Assembly (NCBI GenBank): GCA_034698045.1
Contig: JAQGAU010000550.1
Coordinates: forward strand, 1-26,400
Reading direction: 5' to 3'
Origin: Paramacrobiotus richtersi
Lineage: Eukaryota; Tardigrada; Eutardigrada; Parachela; Macrobiotidae
DNA length: 26,400 bases
Part shown: piece after piece, positions 9,801-18,885 of the stretch
How positions within the stretch are numbered: the stretch's first letter is position 1
Layout: each line of letters opens with the position of its first letter
The notes under the pieces: generated by a model
What the model saw: the letters and a program-made list of their open reading frames with translations, nothing else
Database searches by the model: none
Told to the model about the DNA's origin: nothing
Program-made: the position numbers and the translations under genes

Positions 9801-10382
9801 CCTAGTTTTGCTTATATACAACTTTTCTCGCGATCGTACTTTTACAGAGCGAAGCAATATATATACTGTACATCGCAGTTTTCCATTCGCATAAAAGCAC
9901 ATTTTTCTCTTTCTACGTGATTTTTTTTATAGAAATTGTCTCCCAACGAGACCCGTGTGGGGCCCGTCATTGGCATCCACATTCGTCGTGGAGATGTCTT
10001 AAACCGGAGGTGGCAGGGCATGGGGATGGTGGAAATCCCCGCATCATACTTCGTAAATGCGGCACTCTATATACAGAGTAAAGGAATTGTCGATCCGTTG
10101 TACATCGTCTGCACAAATGATCCCGAGTGGGCGGAAGAAAATCTCCCCTTCCGGTTGATGGGTGTGGTGCGAAACGAGAGCCCGGAAGTGGACATGGCCG
10201 TTTTGGCCCAATCCAACCATTTAATCATCAGCTACGGGACCTTCTCATTCTGGGCGGCCTACCTGTCCAATGCTAGCAATGTGGTGTATTTTGCTGACTA
10301 TCCTCGACCAGGGTCAGAAATTGCCGGTGTGACCAACCTGTCGGACCTTTGGCTGCCGGAATGGGTTGCTGTGGGCGGTTGA
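6873..10382 (+). CDS. GT11 fucosyltransferase, copy 1, four exons with a retrotransposon in intron 3
   Basis: Exons are 6873-6951, 7029-7146, 7584-8049 and 9933-10382, coding for 370 aa. Junction phases are 1, 2 and 0, as in copies 2 and 3. An ATG at 6888 (365 aa) is the other possible start; only that one aligns with copy 2, while 6873 has the better context (GAAACCATGC). Residues 28-46 (LACITTLLILCALLLWPWV) form the signal anchor. GT11 motifs follow: GLGNEM at 96-101 (normally GLGNQM), HIRRGD at 237-242 for GDP-fucose binding, then YGTFSFWAAYLSNA and ADYPRPG. The second intron has a GC donor (TTTCT|GCAAGA), where copy 2 has GTAAGA. The third intron is 1883 bp because of an antisense retrotransposon. 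GT11 enzymes typically make alpha-1,2-fucosyl linkages to galactose in the Golgi; the acceptor here is unknown. No canonical AATAAA is obvious downstream. Confidence 0.87.
8171..8224. repeat. Direct repeat in intron 3 of GT11 copy 1
   Basis: ATGGTACTACACCAACC occurs at 8171-8187 and 8208-8224, with period 37. Copy 2 lacks it at the matching place. Confidence 0.7.
8371..9716 (-). mobile_element. 5'-truncated non-LTR retrotransposon inserted antisense in GT11 copy 1 intron 3
   Basis: Introns 3 of copies 1 and 2 align up to about 8365 (CAGGGGCG(T/C)AG...TATAA), after which copy 1 departs for about 1.35-1.4 kb. Candidate flanking duplications are ATAAATAGCA (8361-8370) and ATAAATCGCA (9717-9726), 9 of 10 identical. 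A perfect 9-bp inverted pair TAGCACCAT (8366-8374) and ATGGTGCTA (9761-9769) brackets a slightly larger interval, so edges are approximate. The catalytic reverse transcriptase core is missing. Confidence 0.75.
8417..9718 (-). pseudogene. Retrotransposon ORF, C-terminal part: RT thumb region, zinc knuckle and restriction-like endonuclease
   Basis: An uninterrupted 433-codon frame. Residues about 25-105 have the post-catalytic RT layout: RLESLSAHHSLFLLKHC, LPKILYGLR, LDETLR, then LPVRYGGFGIR at 94-103. A C-x2-C-x8-H-x4-C knuckle follows (C236, C239, H248, C253), then RH at 262-263, RPDG at 295-298 and VVWDATCSDT around 310-319. This order fits the restriction-enzyme-like endonuclease of R2/R4/Hero-type non-LTR elements. 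The catalytic YxDD domain is absent: an in-frame TAA lies just upstream of the ATG, which itself overlaps the putative insertion edge. It therefore cannot transpose alone, but the absence of stops argues for a young insertion. No poly(A) tail is seen at its 3' end (left side). Confidence 0.8.
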
Positions 10383-12642
10383 CAGTCCGTGGAGGAATAT
10401 GGGATTTTTTCCTCGGTCACCGCGACGTTGCATGACGCTACCATACGGCCGTTCAGCAGAAGTTGTTTCGGGTTAGATATAGTTCAGTGATCTCGAAACC
10501 GTTAATTTTGTGGCTGCAAACAAGCAAGTATACCAGAGATACCTGGACTGTTTGGAGTACGTCAAAATTTTCACGCGCTGGTTACATACAGTGTATCGTA
10601 TTTGTTCGTCCTTGTTGTGAATGAAATTCTCAATGTTTCGATCTCAGACAATTGTGAGTAACAACGTTTATATGTACGTTCTAGTACGTACAACAACCAC
10701 AATTTAATAATTATGTTAATATTACTGTATATATAGCGGCTCGATCATACGGTTCTCAGGTGTTTGGGTGCCATACATCGATACTAAAGGTTTATGTTTA
10801 ACTAATATTTTTTTTCATGGTTCAGTGTGGCTTCCCAGAATGTGGATCTTATATGCGACGTTTCCGTTTTGCTGCGAGAATATATTATATGCTGTTTTAG
10901 CCGGGTGCCGATGAAAGTTGATGATAAATTTCCCGGTAGTGGCAAACTCAACGTACTTACTTTACAGAATTAGGTATTTATACACATAAATATTCCTCAG
11001 TCCTTGACTAACAATAAGAAAAGTTACGTACTATATCATATGGTAGGACAGAATGAATGAATGAATCAATCAAGGAATGAATGAATGAATTGTACAAACC
11101 GACCGTTTCGCACTACCGGCTGCCGCCTGCAGGCGGCATACGGGCTCGTATTATCGACATTTTGACAGCATGCAAAAATTTATGGTTTTTTGAAAAATGC
11201 GGTTATTTTGCCAGATTTCCAACTCTGTCTGGATGTGAGCATTTCAGCTGAAAGCGATCAGTAAAAAAATTGTTACTAGCAGTTGTAAACGTCGCTCGAT
11301 CAGTTTCTTACTTCAGCGTTTGCGTTTGCGTGGTAATGTGCAGCCGATTTTGGCAAGAGTCCCATCCCGTAGTAATTGGAAATCCCAGTTTGCGATAAAT
11401 GTCTTATGTTAATTTTAATTTTGATTATTCTGGCTCTACTCACTTGTCAGTGATGCTGTTTTCGTTGAGACGGATATAGAGATACTACAAGTTATATACG
11501 CATGTTTCTTATGTTATGTGGATTTCGGCTGCAAAATTTGCGATCTGGATGAGGCGGGATTCGGTGAGTTTACTGTCGATCTACTTAACTTTTCATATTC
11601 GTTCTGAATCTGCTTTCAAAGTATTGCAACACATGTTCTTGTTGTTGGCATAAAGCAGTTAATATCCTCTTGCTTCATGATACGGATTTTATTTTATTCG
11701 TGCGTTAAATTATTGAGCGGTTTTTTATTTCATCCCCAGTACAACATATAAAAGTTGTGCATTTTGAAATTATTAACATGAGTTTCGCCAAACTGATGAA
11801 TTTGCTTTTCATTTGCTTTTCAGTAGCGGAACGCTGGAACCCATACATATCTTTACACACTGGCGTGCTGCAAAGATTTCAGAGAGTGAGCAGCTGACAG
11901 CTGTGAGGAAAGCGGCAGGTACTGGTTGAGCTTGGATTTACATGCAATGCGGATTGCGGACTGGATAAAAGTCTGCACCTCTAAATATCAGCATCGGTTC
12001 CACCACTGAAAGGCAAACTAGCCTGGCTGCATGGTAAATCTATAGGTAAGCTAATTTGCTTCAAATAACCATAACTTTTCGCCATTTTGTACATGTAGAA
12101 AATGACATGTAGACATGTACATGTAGAAAAAACTCATGTTTTTTGCTGATTTTATAGGTATAAAATCGTGTATTTATGCGAATAGTACATATAATAAAAC
12201 TTGTGGTTCAGTTTAAAACCTTTTTATAGAGTTTTGTGCTTATGCATTGCACATGTACGACTTGCCACACGATAGAGGGATGCTTTTGTTATCTATGTCT
12301 GGACTGCATAAGAATGATAACACGGCGTACGATGATAGTATTATCATGATTTATACGACTGGTTAGCGATTTAAGCCAGTATTTCTATAACAATTAATGT
12401 GCAAGCTCACTGGTACGACTAGTAAAAAGTACTATGAAAAACCTGTACGTGATGAGGATTTGCGTTTTGCTGATTTTCTACATGAATAAGTTCGATTTGT
12501 TTATTATAGCCACTGTTCTACGACTTTCTCCGTAGGCCAAACGCATTTCGATTGCATTTCTGTGCAGATATTTTCGATTGGATATTTACTTCCGGCTCTA
12601 CGATTGTTTATTTCATTCGTAGGAAACCATACAATTTCCGAC
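10383..12642. other. Intergenic region between GT11 copies 1 and 2
   Basis: The 3' flank of copy 1 (10460-10560) aligns loosely with that of copy 2 (14630-14750). Blocks at about 10827-10870, 10908-10960 and 11513-11571 recur upstream of copies 1 or 3. The last block ends in a donor-like TTCG|GTGAGT near 11562, so it may be a 5' UTR exon of copy 2. A GAAT repeat is at 11051-11090 and an 18-bp perfect palindrome at 11121-11138. No protein-coding gene is supported. Confidence 0.4.
11051..11090. repeat. GAAT microsatellite
   Basis: An interrupted run of GAATGAAT units, the complement of the CATT-rich repeat in GT92-B intron 1. Confidence 0.8.
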
Positions 12643-14585
12643 ATGTGGAGTGTTTCTCGTTTTGGACTCTGTAAATCATGGAATTACAGAAGTTGCTATC
12701 GGATGCGTAAAGGTGATTAGTACTTACCTGGGTACTTTTCAAACATACAATCGATCAATTCGGGACGAAATTCATTCCTTTGTGCAGGTTTGGCATGTAT
12801 AGCGATACTTCTGATTTTATCCACACTGGTGATTTCGTCATGGATATATCGGATTGGGAAATTCAGAGAGTGGAACATTTATCGCTTGAAATGTCTGGAT
12901 TTTCTGTAAGAGACTATGGAAGCGACAATCAAAAAATTTTTTCACTTCTTTTGACGTTTTTTAATAATAATTTAATATTAATTAATAATGTTAATTATTT
13001 ATTAATAACTATATATTTAATATTAATTTATTAATTCAATATTAATTAACATTAATTTAGTATTTTGTTTTTGCAGCGAAACTTATCCATTCGTCACCGA
13101 ACGAGCACACCATGAACCATCAGAAATCTTCTACATTTCCCATAATTTTCATTCCGGAATGGGATTAGGAAACCAGATGTTTATATACGCGGCAATGTGG
13201 GTATTGGCACACCGGAACAACCTCACGATTGCGATTGCGCCGAACAAGCTGCACAGTGATATGCGCATTGATCGTCGCACAGTGGGGAGTTTTGATTTGA
13301 GTGACTGCCGAAATTTGGTATTTGGAAAGGAAGAGCTCAGTATATATGATCAACGAGCCGATAGCCTGCTATTCGCTAATGCACATTCACGGAGGAATGT
13401 TTCGTTATGGAGCTACTTCCAGTCGTTTAGGTACTTCCATCCGTTATATCGGGATGACATTCGAAGAGAGTTCTCTTTACAACATGTTGCACACAGAGCG
13501 CAACTTGCGCGGAAACAGGTTTTGGAGAAGATTTATCAGGTAAGAATAAAGTTTAATTCACCGTAAGTTTGATTATTTTTCGATAAAACTAATGATCTTT
13601 CATATTAGGCTAGATTTTTGTATTACCATCATGAGCGAGTTTTACGACTCTGTAACATGCTTCTTTTTACTTTATGTATGGATGAACTTGACAAATATTA
13701 ATTGATTATGCTACCGCAATGACTGTACATGTAGGCGTTTGCATTCTTATCATTCTATACAATTAAATTACGGAAACTAGCAGTACATTTACCGAAGTCA
13801 GGGGCGCAGTATAATAATGAGTATATATCCGAGTTTTCGAATCTGTAGCTGTGTATAAAAATGTAGCTGGGTCAAAACTCGAACAATCCGAAGTACAGTA
13901 CAGTACATAAGTTTCCGTTTATAGTTGCAACACACATTCGCATAAATTCATATCAGAAATTTGCATTCAGTTCGCATTTATTGTTAGTCAGAAATTAATA
14001 AATTCGCATAGATTCTCTTCTGCTCCTCTGTAATAATTCTATATAATATTCATTATTTATTTCTATAGTATATTATGAGAATTTGGATGTTATCAGTATG
14101 TATTCAGTTCAATATCTATTTAATTTTGTTGACAGAAACTGTCTCCAAACGAGACCCGTACGAGGCCCGTCATTGGCATCCACATTCGTCGTGGAGATAT
14201 CTTGACCCCCTGGTGGCAGAGCGTTGGAATGGTGGAAATCCCCGCATCCTACTTCGTGAATGCGGCACGCTTTATACAGAGCAAAGGAATTGTCGACCCG
14301 GTGTACATCGTCTGCACAAACGATCCCGAGTGGGCGGAAGAAAATCTCCCCTTCCGGTTGATGGGTGTGGTGCGAAACGAGAGCCCGGAAGTGGACATGG
14401 CCGTTTTGGCCCAATCCAACCATTTAATCATCAGTTATGGGACCTTCTCATTCTGGGCGGCCTACCTGTCCAATGCCACCAATGTAGTGTATTTTGCTGA
14501 CTATCCTCGACCAGGGTCCGAAATCGCAAAAGTGACGAACCTATCTGATTACTGGCTTCCGGAGTGGGTTGCTATGAGCGGTTGA
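12643..14585 (+). CDS. GT11 fucosyltransferase, copy 2, four exons
   Basis: Exons are 12643-12712, 12788-12905, 13077-13539 and 14136-14585, coding for 366 aa. Introns are GT-AG with donors GTGATT, GTAAGA and GTAAGA, in phases 1, 2 and 0, and 75, 171 and 596 bp long. The ATG begins MWSVSRFGLCKSW, colinear with the second ATG of copy 1. The signal anchor is residues 25-44 (LACIAILLILSTLVISSWIY). The consensus GT11 motif GLGNQM is at 92-97, HIRRGD at 233-238, and SYGTFSFWAAYLSNA and ADYPRPG near the C-terminus. A 113-bp stretch of exon 4 (14322-14434) is identical to copy 1. With all motifs canonical and standard splice sites, this copy is the best candidate for an active enzyme. The expected role is transfer of fucose from GDP-fucose, probably to galactose, in the Golgi lumen; the acceptor is inferred from the family. 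Confidence 0.9.
12958..13062. repeat. TTAATA-rich low-complexity tract in GT11 copy 2 intron 2
   Basis: Almost pure A/T with many TTAATA and ATTAAT units, covering most of the 171-bp intron. The corresponding intron of copy 1 is longer and lacks it. Confidence 0.8.
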
Positions 14586-15512
14586 TAATCCATTCCTTCT
14601 GCGATGTCCAATCTATGGTTGATAACCGAGCGTATGGTCAGCAGAGTTTTTTGCCGGTTAATTTCGGTTGAGTGGATCCCGAAAACCGTTTGCCTGTTGC
14701 AAAGTGGGCCGGAAATGCCTGGAGCGGTTGGTCAGTCGAGATCGACTTCTACCTGCTTTCCTGTGATCTGGACATTGCTCAATTTTGTCGCTTTTTTATT
14801 CTTGGATGAATGGACATTTCTGAGGTGTTCTTATAATTTTATTTGTTACTATAATTTATTCTTGGATGAGTGGAAATGTCTGAGGTGCTCTTACAATTTT
14901 ATTTGTTACTACAATTTATGATTTTAAGTAATAAGGTCTATGGCAGCTGTATGTAATTTTACCCGGTTAGATTTCCATTTTTCTGTGCATGAGAATGTGG
15001 TGTTTAATTTGATTTTAATGAGAACATGAAAAGTTGATGATAAACTTCTGTAAGTCGCAAAATGAATACTTCAACAGAAATAGAATACATTCTTTTACAT
15101 GACACCGCTCGATAAAGGAAACGTTCTGCCGGTATGTAGCGGTATATCTGCACTATGAAGACTGTAGTTGTACGAGTATACGAAATTCGTGCGCGCACAC
15201 ACTGCTGCCATTGCGAAAACACTTCAATCGGATCGTTTTTGCGCGTACAGGCGGCCGCGGCGTGCGCTTTTATATATGCTTTACTGAAGCGTATCATTTT
15301 AATTTCCATTCAACAACACCGAAGACTGTTACAGAATACGTAGTCTTTGTATTGTGCATACTAACAGTCTAATCTGCCAAGCTTTTCAGTTGTATGTTGT
15401 AGCAGAAATAAGTAGTTATTGCGAATACACATTTCCATAATATATTATGAGGATTTGGACAGCGAAATTTGCGAGCTAGATGAGGGGAATACGGAGCATT
15501 TTTGAGTGCAAG
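14586..15512. other. Intergenic region between GT11 copies 2 and 3
   Basis: Contains the 3' flank of copy 2, a 60-bp tandem repeat (14796-14915), a block at about 15012-15077 similar to about 10908-10960 (AAAGTTGATGATAAA), and 15432-15510, similar to 11513-11571. No gene is seen; open frames on either strand lack family features. Confidence 0.4.
14796..14915. repeat. 60-bp tandem duplication
   Basis: Two head-to-tail copies (14796-14855 and 14856-14915) differ at 6 of 60 positions. They lie about 210 bases after the stop of GT11 copy 2, possibly in its 3' UTR. Confidence 0.85.
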
Positions 15513-17523
15513 ATGCTGAAATGGCCGTGTTATAAACTGCGAATCATCTGGAACCGTGCAACCTGGGAGCAAAAAGGTACGATATTTTTGGAAAGATTTG
15601 TTACGTGAATTAATACAAAAACTTGCTCTTAGGTTTCATAACTTTCATTACGACGATTCTCGTGATATGGAGTGCAGTTCGTTTGTCGAGTTGGGTACAT
15701 CTTACTATCAAACTCATGGAATGGAATATTGATCGTTGGAAATGTATGAATTTCTTGTGAGTACCGCGTATCTCATAGCATTGCAAATTCTAATAAGCTG
15801 CCATCACAGGGGGGTGGGTAGTGTTTTTAGTAATCGGCCGAATGAAATTTCCTCGTTCGAAAAATTGTTAAAAGATTTTCATCGGCCATGGGTCACTGTC
15901 TTTAAGTTTTTTATGTGTATATGAGTACATTAAAATTGTAGCAGCACTTATTCATATAATTAACGTCAGGAAATCTGCATATAGTGTATATAATTAAAAT
16001 TAATGTACAATCAACTTTCATCGAGATACATATCTTCTCTATATAGAACATCTATAAATTTTAATTTTTCTCTGCATACATATATATATTTAATATATAT
16101 GTACATATTTTCGCTATATAAAAAATCCGTATATTTGCTCTATAAAAAATCTTGTCTTTTTTTCTATATGTCCGGTTGTTTTTTGCAGCGAACTTGCACC
16201 ATACACACACCGGCCGGTTCCTGCACCAGGAGACGTCTACATTTCCCACAATTTCCATCCGTACGTTGGATTAGGGAATAAGATGTCCATTTACGCCGGT
16301 ATGTTTGGAATCGCCAGACGTAACAATCTGACAATAACTATTGCGCACAACATTCTCCATGACTCCCTGCATGTGGACCAGAAAACTGTGGGTCAGTTTG
16401 ATCTGAGTGATTGCGGGAATTTGATATTCGGGATACCGGGACCATCCGTCTACGATCACAGAGTGGATAGACCATTGTTCCAAAAATCGCCTCGACGGAA
16501 TGTTTCTCTGTGGGGATATCTGCAGTCGTGGAAATATTTCCATCCGGTGTATCGGGATGATATTCGCCGACAGTTTACATTTAGAAAGGAAATTTTGCAG
16601 AGAGCGGATATTGCACGAACTCGAGTTCTGAAGGAGATTTATAAGGTGAAGATTAATATTATTAGGTTGCGTATTGTCAACCAGGCCATCCTTCGATTTT
16701 AATTGCACCATTCGATTAGAAGTACAGTATCTCACGACATGATATCCGATTGATTATATAAGGACGCATGTTAAGTACAGTATATGTACAGTACATTCGT
16801 GAACATAGTCGTCTTGATATTACAAAATTAAGAGTTTTATTGCTTTGTGTACATGTATATATTAATTCTGTACGTAACATTGTACATATATTGTGCACAG
16901 TATAGATCGGCCTTACGAGTTAACGTTCAGTGAAACTTTATGCTATTAATGTGGTTACACCACGCTGTTATAATTATACACGACATATTTTATAAAACTA
17001 CCAGTTCGAGTTTCTCAGCTTGGTCAGATTTACTGAACATTTTTCTTTTTCACCCTTCGCTGCATTTTTACAGAAGTTATCCCCAAATGAAACCCACTCC
17101 CGGCCGGTCGTTGGTGTCCACATTCGACGCGGTGACATCCTAAAACCTTACTGGACGGAGATGGGAATGGTGGAAATGCCCAGATCATACTTTAAGAACG
17201 CCGAAAAACTTCTGGAAAGTGAAGGAATTATCGATCCGTTGTACATTGTCTGTACAAACGATCCCGAGTGGGCTGAAGAAAATCTTCCCTTCCGGTTGAT
17301 GGGTGTGGTGCGGGACGAGAGTCCGGAAGTGGACATGGCCATTTTGGCCCTGTCCGACCATTTGATCCTCAGCTTTGGGACGTTCTCCTTCTGGGCGGCT
17401 TATATCTCAAATGCCGGGGTTGTGATTTATTTTGCCGATGCGCCGCGACCGGGATCCAAACTGGCCGAAGTGACGAATCTCTCCGAGTTTTGGCTGCCGG
17501 AATGGAGTGGTGTGGGTGGCTGA
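15513..17523 (+). CDS. GT11 fucosyltransferase, copy 3, four exons, diverged
   Basis: Exons are 15513-15576, 15633-15756, 16189-16645 and 17074-17523, coding for 364 aa. Introns of 56, 432 and 428 bp have donors GTACGA, GTGAGT and GTGAAG and phases 1, 2 and 0, as in copies 1 and 2. The start MLKWPCYKLRIIW was chosen because its exon ends in phase 1 against the 15631-15632 acceptor, where a hydrophobic anchor (residues 23-43) begins. The anchor exon is two codons longer than in the other copies; it keeps the W-N-I and K-C residues before its end. GLGNKM (90-95) replaces GLGNQM. HIRRGD is at 231-236, followed by SFGTFSFWAAYISNAG and ADAPRPG. Divergence in the middle exon (VDQKTVGQFDLSDCGNLIF) suggests the oldest or fastest-evolving copy and perhaps a different acceptor. 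Confidence 0.87.
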
Positions 17524-18490
17524 TCCGCTATAAAACTTGCGTGTACAAAAGTGCGGGATTATGATTTCTGTGTGTGATGAAGAAATTTGTGAGTCATAGA
17601 TTGCGTCGCGATATGTGTGATGCCGGAGCGAAAGAAACCCAAAGAAGGAAGCAAAATCGCAGTATTTACCGGGAGCTTTTACACTGGTAGTAGTGGGATT
17701 TTTCCCGCGTGGGGAACAATGCCGGATTAGGCGATGGCCGGATGGAAAAGAGGATGAATTTGGTCGTGAATTCCGCGGTATAAGACAAAGACCGAAAACG
17801 ATTACTTGGCCAATTGATAATTCCGGTATATGATTTTTACCTTGTGATATCTTACCTGATGCGGGTTCATGTGCGGCTTTCCAGAAGCAAGTGAATGCTG
17901 ATCATGTTTGTTTCGAAACTGGATGTTCTGTGCAATTAAAAAACTGAAAAATATCTGTTCCTATGGACATTTATTTTCTGCGAAACTGGACACCGTTGAT
18001 CTGCGTTTCGGTAGCTAGTATCGGAACATACTTATATTCTTCATTATTAGTATAATAATAGAATAAATCTCATAAATTAGAATGTTCGGTCAGCATCACA
18101 ATAACTACAGCTTACAGGAAACCGATTCAATTAAAGGTTTTTCATAACCAGCGAATGAATGGATTTCTTCGAGCTGTGCCCAGTATATGCGACGTCAACG
18201 TCCGGTAATGAAACGCCATATACCAGTAGTTACATTTGCGTATAAGCATTTAGGTTTGGTTTTTAATACAGAGTATGCTAAAATCTTATGGATAGTTTAT
18301 ACTCTTTGTGAGTATAATGGATGTTATACTCACTTATACATACAGTGCGTAAAATTCTAAAATTGCTCGTTGAAACTTATTAACTTCAGGAACGAAATAA
18401 TAAAGTATACAACATATAAAAGAAATATATTATGTATGCTAACTGTTGTTGTTTCCAACGGAAACATTAATCATGCAAAATCAGTTTGCA
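17524..18490. other. 3' flank of GT11 copy 3
   Basis: No gene is seen. TGTGCGGCTTTCCAGAA (about 17869) and TATATGCGACGT (about 18184) resemble the block at 10827-10870 upstream of copy 2. This suggests a remnant of the repeated unit boundary. Confidence 0.35.
17935..17940 (+). terminator. Possible polyadenylation signal of GT11 copy 3
   Basis: ATTAAA variant about 410 bases after the stop. A canonical AATAAA is further on, at 18062-18067. Confidence 0.3.
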
Positions 18491-18491
18491 A

Positions 18492-18499
18492 TATATAAG
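18492..18499 (+). promoter_or_regulatory. TATA-box-like element
   Basis: TATATAAG lies 69 bases before the ATG of the ORF at 18568-18885. The spacing would place transcription start near 18521-18530, in a C/G-richer stretch. Context only; no direct evidence. Confidence 0.35.
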
Positions 18500-18567
18500 C
18501 GCACCACCCAAGAGCCGAGCAATTAGTCCCGGCAGCTAGAGACTTATATCCGGATCAGGATATACTA

Positions 18568-18885
18568 ATGCAAATGATCCCCAACACACCGCTCTTCCAA
18601 AAACCCGCACCACAACATCCTCACATCCAGCCAGTGTACCTGCACAATGTCAGTTATTATCGGCAATCGTCTTTTGCATGCAGCATGATATATCATCCAA
18701 TGCCCAATGGCAACCAGTGTGTCCAGCTGAGAAAATCACCCAGCTATGAACCGCATGGTACAAAAAAGAGTTATTCGTGTATATCAAACAGGCGCTCCAC
18801 CAAAATCACTATAAACCAATATTTACACAAATCTCCATGCACCGGTAGAATAATTGTTGACAAAAAAATAGCCAAAGCCGCATAG
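18568..18885 (+). CDS. Hypothetical 105-aa protein, possible single-exon gene
   Basis: An open frame ATG to TAG in a long gene-poor stretch. The product begins MQMIPNTPLFQKPAP, is rich in Pro, His, Tyr, Ser and Lys and strongly basic at the C-terminal half, with four Cys. There is no signal peptide or membrane segment, and I recognise no family. Points in favour are the TATA box at 18492-18499 and frequent C-ending codons in the first half. Points against are that there is no AATAAA close by and that frames of this length can occur by chance. Confidence 0.3.
   Translation: MQMIPNTPLFQKPAPQHPHIQPVYLHNVSYYRQSSFACSMIYHPMPNGNQCVQLRKSPSYEPHGTKKSYSCISNRRSTKITINQYLHKSPCTGRIIVDKKIAKAA

Noticed and set aside
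12719..12787. Extension of the GT11 copy 2 membrane exon upstream through 12719
   Set aside because: The frame is open back to a TAG at about 12717 but has no ATG, and copies 1 and 3 show a phase 1 acceptor at the corresponding place, so this stretch is intron 1.
14075..14500. Open frame overlapping exon 4 of GT11 copy 2 in another frame
   Set aside because: It is a shadow of the GT11 exon, whose own frame carries HIRRGD and the other family motifs and joins in phase 0 to exon 3.
6873..17523. Recent horizontal transfer of the GT11 genes from bacteria, where GT11 is also common
   Set aside because: All three copies have four exons with the same phases and eukaryotic signal anchors, which argues for a long animal history.
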